The notes beneath the pieces were generated by a model. It had not been told where the DNA came from and searched no databases. It saw nothing but the letters and a program-made list of their open reading frames with translations. The translations under genes were made by a program, and so were the position numbers. Source: CAIMUM01 sp034429715 (GTDB lineage: Bacteria > Chloroflexota > Dehalococcoidia > GIF9 > UBA5629). From it: DNA of 64,000 bases. This document shows, piece after piece, positions 58,999 to 64,000 of the stretch; the stretch's first letter is position 1, and each line of letters opens with the position of its first letter. Location of the stretch: assembly GCA_034429715.1 (NCBI GenBank), contig DAOUFR010000074.1:1-64000 (forward strand). Direction: 5' to 3'.

Positions 58999-60058
58999 GA
59001 TTCTGATGGATGGTAACAGCGCCATCGGCGAAGCGGCAATCCGCGCCGGTTGCCAGTGTTATTTTGGATACCCTATAACACCGCAGAATGAGCTTACAGA
59101 ATACATGGCAACCCACCTCAGCCGGCGCAAGGGCTGTGCATTCGTGCAGGCTGAGAGCGAGGTGGCTGCCATAAATATGGTGTACGGCGCCAGTGTAGCA
59201 GGAGCCAGGGCTATGACATCCTCATCCAGTCCGGGCATCAGTCTGAAGCAGGAAGGTATCTCATACCTGGCGGCCTGTGAGTTGCCGGCAGTTATAGTGA
59301 ATATGCAGAGGGGAGGGCCGGGACTGGGCAGCATCTCGGCATCGCAATCAGATTATTTCCAGGCCACACGTGGCGGCGGGCATGGCGACTATCGAACTAT
59401 CGTGCTGGGGCCGTCGTCCGTGCAGGAGCTGGCCGATATGACCATGAAGGCCTTCGATCTGGCCGATAAATATAAGATACCCGTAATTATTCTGGGAGAT
59501 GGGGTCCTTGGTCAGATGAAGGAGCCCGTCGAGTTCAGCCGGGAAGCTCCCGCAGTATTGCCCGTCAGGGAAGGCTGTCTGCGGGGAGCCAAAGGGCGTT
59601 CCAGCAGGATTATCAAGACCTTCACCTCCAACCCATCCGAGCTGGAGGAAATAAACTGGAGCCTTTTCCGGCGCTATACGTTGATTAAGAAAGAGGAAAC
59701 CACCTGCGAATCCTTCATGACCGAGGATGCCAGATTGATAGTGGCGGCCTTCGGTATCGCCGCCCGCATCGCCAAGGGCGCCATCAAGAATCTGCGTTCC
59801 GAAGGATTGAAGGTTGGCCTGTTCAGACCGGTCACATTATGGCCATTTCCGGACGAGCCGCTCAAAGAGTTGTCTAAAACCATCAAACAATATCTGGTAT
59901 TCGAAATGAATATGGGCCAGATGATTGAGGATGTGCAGCTGGCGCTGGCAGGCCAGGGAGAAGTGGCCTTCTACGGCAGGCCTGGTGGCGTAATACCCAA
60001 TCCCAGCGAAGTGGCAAGGGTAATCTCAAGGCTTTATTACCAGAAGGGCTTAAAATAA
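58991..60058 (+). CDS. korA: 2-oxoacid:ferredoxin oxidoreductase alpha subunit
   Basis: This 355-residue protein starts at GTG 58991 with MAKILMDGNSAIGEAAIRAG. Then come CYFGYPITPQNELTEYM near residue 22, ALGMTSSSSPGISLKQEGIS-type core residues (AMTSSSSPGISL), and MQRGGPGLGS near 105. It is the pyrimidine-binding half of the thiamine diphosphate enzyme that oxidatively decarboxylates 2-oxoglutarate or a branched 2-oxoacid to the acyl-CoA with reduction of ferredoxin. A longer frame to 58925 runs inside korD and is rejected. The stop TAA overlaps the korB ATG by one base. Confidence 0.9.
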   Translation: MAKILMDGNSAIGEAAIRAGCQCYFGYPITPQNELTEYMATHLSRRKGCAFVQAESEVAAINMVYGASVAGARAMTSSSSPGISLKQEGISYLAACELPAVIVNMQRGGPGLGSISASQSDYFQATRGGGHGDYRTIVLGPSSVQELADMTMKAFDLADKYKIPVIILGDGVLGQMKEPVEFSREAPAVLPVREGCLRGAKGRSSRIIKTFTSNPSELEEINWSLFRRYTLIKKEETTCESFMTEDARLIVAAFGIAARIAKGAIKNLRSEGLKVGLFRPVTLWPFPDEPLKELSKTIKQYLVFEMNMGQMIEDVQLALAGQGEVAFYGRPGGVIPNPSEVARVISRLYYQKGLK

Positions 60059-60813
60059 TGAAACCTGTTTATCAACACCCTAAATCGCTTAAAAAGACTC
60101 CATTCCATTATTGCCCCGGCTGCGGACATTCTGTGGCACACAGGCTGGTTTGCGAGGTTATCGATGAGATGGGACTGCAGGAACGGGTAATCGGTATACC
60201 GCCACCCGGATGCTCTGTTTTCGCGTATAACTACTTCGATGTTGATATGGCGGAATCGGCCCATGGCAGGGGCGCAGCCGTGGCCACGGGCATCAAGCGC
60301 GCTTATCCGGAGAGCGTGGTTTTCACTTACCAGGGGGACGGTGACCTGGCCGGCATCGGCACGGCTGAGACCATCCATGCGGCCAACCGGGGAGAAAATA
60401 TAACGACCATCTTCGTCAACAATGCCGTTTATGGTATGACCGGCGGTCAGATGGCGCCGACCACACTGCGCGGCATGAAGACTACCACAACTCCTTACGG
60501 GCGCGATCATATATTTGAGGGACATCCGATCAAGATGAGCGAGATACTATCCATGCTGGATGGCGTGGCCTATATCGAACGTGTAGCCGTGAACTCCCCC
60601 ACCAATATCAGGAAGGCTAAAAAGGCCATTGCTAAAGCTTTTCAGGCGCAACTGGATGGACGTGGCTTCTCTATGGTGGAGATACTGTCACCCTGCCCCA
60701 CCAACTGGAAAATGACGCCCATAAAATCATGGCAATGGATTGATGAAGAGATGACTGGCGTCTTCCCCCTCGGCGTATACAAGGACGTTATGGAGAAAGC
60801 AGGTGCTGATTAA
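60058..60813 (+). CDS. korB: 2-oxoacid:ferredoxin oxidoreductase beta subunit
   Basis: This 251-residue protein has FHYCPGCGHSVAH near residue 14 (iron-sulfur/CoA region in the family). The thiamine diphosphate motif is GDGDLAGIGTAETIHAAN near 97, with the Mg2+-binding FVNNAVYGMTGGQMAPTT near 120. It supplies the diphosphate-binding half of the active site. Substrate choice (2-oxoglutarate, 2-oxoisovalerate or other) cannot be fixed from the sequence alone. It overlaps korA by one base and korC by 11. Confidence 0.9.
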   Translation: MKPVYQHPKSLKKTPFHYCPGCGHSVAHRLVCEVIDEMGLQERVIGIPPPGCSVFAYNYFDVDMAESAHGRGAAVATGIKRAYPESVVFTYQGDGDLAGIGTAETIHAANRGENITTIFVNNAVYGMTGGQMAPTTLRGMKTTTTPYGRDHIFEGHPIKMSEILSMLDGVAYIERVAVNSPTNIRKAKKAIAKAFQAQLDGRGFSMVEILSPCPTNWKMTPIKSWQWIDEEMTGVFPLGVYKDVMEKAGAD

Positions 60814-61333
60814 AACTCTTATCGCCGGGTTCGGGGGCCAGGGTGTTCTATCCATGGGTTTGAACCTGGCGGAGGCTGCCTTGCTGGAAGGAAAGAATGT
60901 CACTTATTTGCCGGCTTATGGAGCTGAGGTACGTGGAGGCACAGCCAACTGCACGGTGGCCATATCCGATGATGAGATAGCCTCACCGGTAGCCTCTTCT
61001 CCGGAGTTCGTTATCGCTATGAATCAACCATCGGCAGTTAAGTTCCAGCACCATATACAGTCTGGAGGATTGTTCTTCCTCAATTCCTCACTGGTGGAGG
61101 CTGAAATAATCAGGGGGGATATTGAGATTGTGAATGTACCTGCCAACAAGATAGCCGAGGATCTGGGCAGTATCAGGGCTGCTAACATAGTCATGCTGGG
61201 TGCGTTCACCAAAAAGAGTGGAATAGTTACATTATCAAATGTTTTGGAAGCACTAAAACACATTCTCGGCGCCAAGAAAAAATTGCTGGAGTCAAATGAA
61301 AAAGCGCTGCTGACAGGGTATAATTTGTTCTGA
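60803..61333 (+). CDS. korC: 2-oxoacid:ferredoxin oxidoreductase gamma subunit
   Basis: This 176-residue protein starts at GTG 60803 (MLIKTLIAGFGGQGVLSMGLNLAEAA). LPAYGAEVRGGTANCTVAISDDEIASP follows near residue 38, the gamma-domain signature that helps bind CoA. GGAG lies 7 nt before the GTG, inside the end of korB, so the two are coupled. It closes the kor block. A tandem-ACT protein gene follows 41 bp later in the same direction. Confidence 0.88.
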   Translation: MLIKTLIAGFGGQGVLSMGLNLAEAALLEGKNVTYLPAYGAEVRGGTANCTVAISDDEIASPVASSPEFVIAMNQPSAVKFQHHIQSGGLFFLNSSLVEAEIIRGDIEIVNVPANKIAEDLGSIRAANIVMLGAFTKKSGIVTLSNVLEALKHILGAKKKLLESNEKALLTGYNLF

Positions 61334-61374
61334 TTCCGGCTTAAGATGCGGGGTCACGGAAAAAGGAGTGAAGA

Positions 61375-61806
61375 ATGAGTATCAAACAGGTATCGGTCAT
61401 ACTTGAGAACGTGCCCGGTATGTTCCTGGCGGTCAGTGAATGCCTTGGGCGCGAGGCCATTAATATACGAGCCATCTCAGTCGCCGATACGTCTGGAACC
61501 AGCACGGTGAGGTTCGTAACCGATAATCCTGACAAGACCCTGAGCGTCCTTAGAAGCAACGGTTACAAAGTGTTGGAGAATGAGGTGCTGGCGGTTGAAA
61601 TACCCGACCACCCGGGCGCGATGCAGGCCATACTCAAACCGCTGCGGGAAGCGAATATTAACGTACTTTATTTCTATACCTTCCTGGGAAGGGGTGAGAG
61701 CGGCCAGCCGATTGTAATCATCGGTGTAGATAAGACAGCTGAAGCGGCAGAGGCGCTTAAAAGGAACTGGGTCCATATGTTCGGCCGTGAGATTTATTCG
61801 CTGTAA
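61375..61806 (+). CDS. Tandem ACT-domain amino-acid-binding protein
   Basis: This 143-residue protein is two ACT domains: VSVILENVPGMFLAVSECLGREAINIRAIS near the start and LAVEIPDHPGAMQAILKPLREANINVLYFY from about residue 74. No catalytic domain is present. Relatives sit beside phenylacetate-CoA ligase or indolepyruvate:ferredoxin oxidoreductase genes and are thought to sense amino acids. Here the neighbour is korDABC, hinting at allosteric sensing of an amino acid linked to that enzyme. AAAGGAG precedes the ATG. Confidence 0.85.
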   Translation: MSIKQVSVILENVPGMFLAVSECLGREAINIRAISVADTSGTSTVRFVTDNPDKTLSVLRSNGYKVLENEVLAVEIPDHPGAMQAILKPLREANINVLYFYTFLGRGESGQPIVIIGVDKTAEAAEALKRNWVHMFGREIYSL

Positions 61807-61836
61807 CAGCTTTCAGTTCTAAAAAGGACGGCCGCT

Positions 61837-61865
61837 TTGCTTGCGTTTGAGCGCGGTTGTATACT
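61837..61865 (+). promoter_or_regulatory. Promoter candidate of the two-component operon
   Basis: TTGCTT (61837-61842), 17-bp spacer and TATACT (61860-61865). The predicted start near 61872 lies after the upstream TTG at 61841, supporting TTG 61895 as the translation start of the regulator. Confidence 0.4.
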
Positions 61866-61894
61866 TACTGCAAATCTGCCGGGATATATTTGCA

Positions 61895-62560
61895 TTGGAT
61901 TCGATTAAGATACTGCTTGCCGAGGACCATGCCGTTGTGCGGGAGAGTATCCGGGAGGCGTTGACACGCGAGCCGGAGTTTACGATTGTTGGTGAAGCGA
62001 GCAACGGCGACGAGGCCGTCAGTCTGGCCCGGGGATTGAAACCCGATGTAATAATCATGGACGTAGCTATGCCCGGGCTGAACGGGATTGAAGCTACCAA
62101 ACAGATCAAGTCATTTCAACCGGGCGTATCCATACTGGTGCTCACAGCTTATGATGATGAGCAGTATATTTTCTCAGTGCTTTCGGCGGGCGCCGCCGGC
62201 TACCTGTTGAAAGACGTCGGTGTGTCCGACCTGGTAGAAGCTATTAAGACCGTATACAAAGGCGAGTCTGTGCTGCATCCCAACATAGCCAAAAAGGTTC
62301 TGCAAAAATTCCGCACGGGTAAGATTGAAGCTGTTGAAGAACCGTCGGCGGAACTGCTCAGCGAAAGGGAGATAACCGTACTGAAACTGGCCGCCGGCGG
62401 CCTGAGCAACCATGCTATTGCACAGGAGCTCCACCTGAGCGTGAGCACTATCGAGAGCCACCTCAGGACTATTTTCAGTAAACTGGGTGTAGGTTCAAGG
62501 ACAGAGGCGGTGGTCGAAGCCATGAAAAGGAATTGGTTGAGCCTAAAAGACCTGAGCTGA
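61895..62560 (+). CDS. NarL/FixJ-family response regulator with LuxR-type HTH
   Basis: From TTG 61895 the protein has 221 residues. The receiver domain has IKILLAEDHAVVRESIREAL, the phospho-acceptor Asp in VIIMDVAMPGLNGIEA near residue 55, and SAGAAGYLLKD. The C-terminal HTH has LSEREITVLKLAAGGLSNHAIAQELHLSVSTIESHLRTIFSKLGV. It would bind DNA as a dimer when phosphorylated by the histidine kinase encoded 10 bp downstream. A longer frame starts at TTG 61841 but precedes the predicted transcript start. Confidence 0.9.
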   Translation: MDSIKILLAEDHAVVRESIREALTREPEFTIVGEASNGDEAVSLARGLKPDVIIMDVAMPGLNGIEATKQIKSFQPGVSILVLTAYDDEQYIFSVLSAGAAGYLLKDVGVSDLVEAIKTVYKGESVLHPNIAKKVLQKFRTGKIEAVEEPSAELLSEREITVLKLAAGGLSNHAIAQELHLSVSTIESHLRTIFSKLGVGSRTEAVVEAMKRNWLSLKDLS

Positions 62561-62570
62561 GCGGGCGGCC

Positions 62571-63755
62571 ATGTCTTATATTAACGTTATCTTAATACTG
62601 TTGATTGCCCTGGCTGTCACGGCAGGGGTGCTCATTTTTTTTATAGTCATACTCTACCATGACAGGGAGGACCTGCGAACCAGTTCCGATGTCATTTTGG
62701 CCCGTGTACTGGGCCGTTTTCCCCTTCCCGTGTTTGCCGTAAATAAAAAACACCATGTCATTCAATGGAACAAGGCCCTTGAAGTGCTTTCGGGCATCAG
62801 CAAGGAAGAGGTGATGGGGTCGAACAACCAGTGGAAAGCCTTTTACGGGAAGGAAAGGCCGGTACTGGCTGACCTCATAGCGGATGGAGCTTCCGAGGAG
62901 GAGATATCGGCTCGCTATCAAGGGAGCGCCAGAAAGTCGGCGCTTATCAGGGGCGCCTATGAAGCTGAGGATTTCTTTCCGTTACTGGGCGAAAATGGCA
63001 AGTGGTATCACTTCACGGCCAGCCCGCTTACCAGCCGGGGAAAGGTAATAGGTGCCATTGAGATATTGGAAGATGTAACAGAGCGGCATATAGCTGAGCA
63101 GAACCTGCGCTATTATGCCAGACAGATCACTCGGGTACAGGAGGAGGAGCGAAAATATATCGCCAGAGAGCTCCATGATACGACCGTGCAAACGCTGGTG
63201 GCATTGATCTACCAGATGGACAATTTCCGATCGGGCAAACCTGATCTCACGGAGGCGGAGAGGGCAAAACTCGATGCCATATATCAGAGAATGAAATCGG
63301 CGGTTGAAGAGGTAAGGAGATTCAGCCGCCAGCTGCGCCCGCCGGTTCTGGATGACCTCGGCCTGCTCCCGGTGCTGGAGTGGCTTAAAGGCGAACTCAA
63401 GAAAATGTATGACATGGAGGTTGAGATTTCGGCCGCAGGCAAGCAGAAACGACTGCAGCCGGATACGGAGCTCGCGCTATTTCGCATAATCCAGGAAGCT
63501 CTCATCAATGCCGCCAAGCATGCTAAGGTTTCATCGGCCACTGTGCAGATTGAATATCTTGAACACAATATAAAAGTCAGTGTGATTGACCGTGGAGTAG
63601 GATTTGACCACGCGGGGAAGATTGATTTATTGCCGAGGGATGGCAAGCTTGGCCTGGCCGGCATCGTAGAGCGTGTACAGATGCTCGGTGGAAAAGTGGA
63701 TATCGATTCGGTCAGAGGCAGGGGCACTACTATCAACGTGGAAATACCGCTCTGA
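62571..63755 (+). CDS. PAS-containing NarX/DesK-type sensor histidine kinase
   Basis: In this 394-residue protein, one N-terminal membrane helix (about residues 4-28) is followed by a PAS domain (about 35-180, with FPLPVFAVNKKHHVIQWNKALE). A HisKA_3 dimerisation domain with the phospho-accepting His in YIARELHDTTVQTL lies near 203, and a HATPase_c domain (about 300-394) carries LGLAGIVERVQMLGG. With a single helix and no extracellular domain, it probably senses an internal or membrane signal. It pairs with the response regulator immediately upstream (10-bp gap). Confidence 0.9.
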   Translation: MSYINVILILLIALAVTAGVLIFFIVILYHDREDLRTSSDVILARVLGRFPLPVFAVNKKHHVIQWNKALEVLSGISKEEVMGSNNQWKAFYGKERPVLADLIADGASEEEISARYQGSARKSALIRGAYEAEDFFPLLGENGKWYHFTASPLTSRGKVIGAIEILEDVTERHIAEQNLRYYARQITRVQEEERKYIARELHDTTVQTLVALIYQMDNFRSGKPDLTEAERAKLDAIYQRMKSAVEEVRRFSRQLRPPVLDDLGLLPVLEWLKGELKKMYDMEVEISAAGKQKRLQPDTELALFRIIQEALINAAKHAKVSSATVQIEYLEHNIKVSVIDRGVGFDHAGKIDLLPRDGKLGLAGIVERVQMLGGKVDIDSVRGRGTTINVEIPL

Positions 63756-63823
63756 AATTATTCTCGAAAACTATGCAGGCGTAAATAAGTATCCGCTCAT
63801 CAGCCGTGTTCCGGGACGGCCTG

Positions 63824-64000
63824 TCAGTGCGGGGAAGATTTAAAAATAACCGCTGCCAGCGGAGGAAGTGTGATACTGAGCGAATACGGCCTGCCGTGAA
63901 AGAACTTTGATTCGGCTTCGACTGCGCCGAGATTGCCCTGACCGCTCCCCCCATAGTCCGCAGCATCACTATTGAGTACTTCTTTCCAATTTCCTCCCCG
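63824..64000 (-). CDS. glgB: 1,4-alpha-glucan branching enzyme, last 58 residues (truncated by window edge)
   Basis: Reading the minus strand from the right edge in the frame ending at TGA 63826-63824 gives 58 residues beginning RGGNWKEVLNSDAADYGG. They continue GSGQGNLGAVEAE and end SLSITLPPLAAVIFKSSPH. The W-K-E-x-x-N-S-D, YGGSG-x-GN and LPPLA patterns are the conserved C-terminus of glycogen branching enzyme. No ATG falls in this stretch, so the gene is easily missed, and its start lies outside the window. It converges with the histidine kinase gene. Confidence 0.85.
   Translation of the reverse strand, partial: RGGNWKEVLNSDAADYGGSGQGNLGAVEAESKFFHGRPYSLSITLPPLAAVIFKSSPH

Noticed and set aside
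63733..63969. 78-aa minus-strand ORF at the right edge
   Set aside because: Composition is unlike protein. The adjacent frame reads the conserved C-terminus of glycogen branching enzyme across the same bases.

Overview
The window is ordinary bacterial chromosome: about 60 protein genes on both strands, short gaps (none over about 250 bp), no rRNA, tRNA, CRISPR array, transposase or phage gene that I could see. Gene content points to a strictly anaerobic, Gram-positive-like or monoderm bacterium, most likely Chloroflexota class Dehalococcoidia (inference). The reasons are the many lipobox lipoproteins without outer-membrane systems, [NiFe]-hydrogenase maturation genes, a 2-oxoacid:ferredoxin oxidoreductase, a corrinoid methyltransferase pair, an archaeal-like dUTPase, multi-PAS HD-GYP proteins, and GTG/TTG starts mixed with leaderless-looking promoters.

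Layout. 1-8 kb: truncated saccharopine-dehydrogenase-like gene, gamma carbonic anhydrase, AI-2E transporter, phosphodiesterase, SMR efflux protein, glycerate 2-kinase, GNAT, C69 peptidase, SDR. 8-12 kb: CoA-binding (ADP-forming acyl-CoA synthetase alpha-like) protein with a CACHE-HAMP-SpoIIE phosphatase. 12-18 kb: maf, a HI0933-type flavoprotein, two cysteine-bearing unknowns flanking a dUTPase and a lipoprotein, and a 60-aa CxxC protein. 18-25.7 kb: housekeeping run with a CNNM/CBS transporter, DUF2344, a histidine phosphatase that appears to start at ATT, tilS, an Smr protein, a secreted three-repeat protein preceded by a 21-codon coupled small ORF, a PPOX protein and a TrmH/RlmB methyltransferase.

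25.7-45.6 kb: sensory and hydrogenase-maturation region. Three PAS/PocR HD-GYP proteins, an ABC substrate-binding lipoprotein, then hypC, a beta-propeller lipoprotein, hypD, hypE, a hydrogenase protease and an HNH protein on the minus strand, with hypF nearby but separated by a plus-strand CaiB/BaiF CoA-transferase. Then MFS, AlkD-like, serpin and metallophosphoesterase genes.

45.6-53 kb: glpD, an alkyl-DHAP-synthase-like flavoprotein (SHHHGIGK motif) and a FGGY kinase in one direction, followed by a convergent GNAT-MFS pair. 53-64 kb: a five-PAS GGDEF protein, a corrinoid protein with UroD-type methyltransferase, DUF4239, korDABC, a tandem-ACT protein, a NarL-type two-component pair, and the last 58 codons of glgB entering from the right edge.

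The strongest undescribed-looking signals are small and regulatory. They are the ATT start at 19851, the coupled 21-codon ORF at 23555-23620, several promoters whose -10 box sits 6-8 nt before the start codon (maf, hypC, the 60-aa CxxC protein, perhaps the HNH gene), a terminator-like hairpin inside the kor leader, and a family of GC-rich intergenic hairpins. I did not find a clear new defence system or secretion system.
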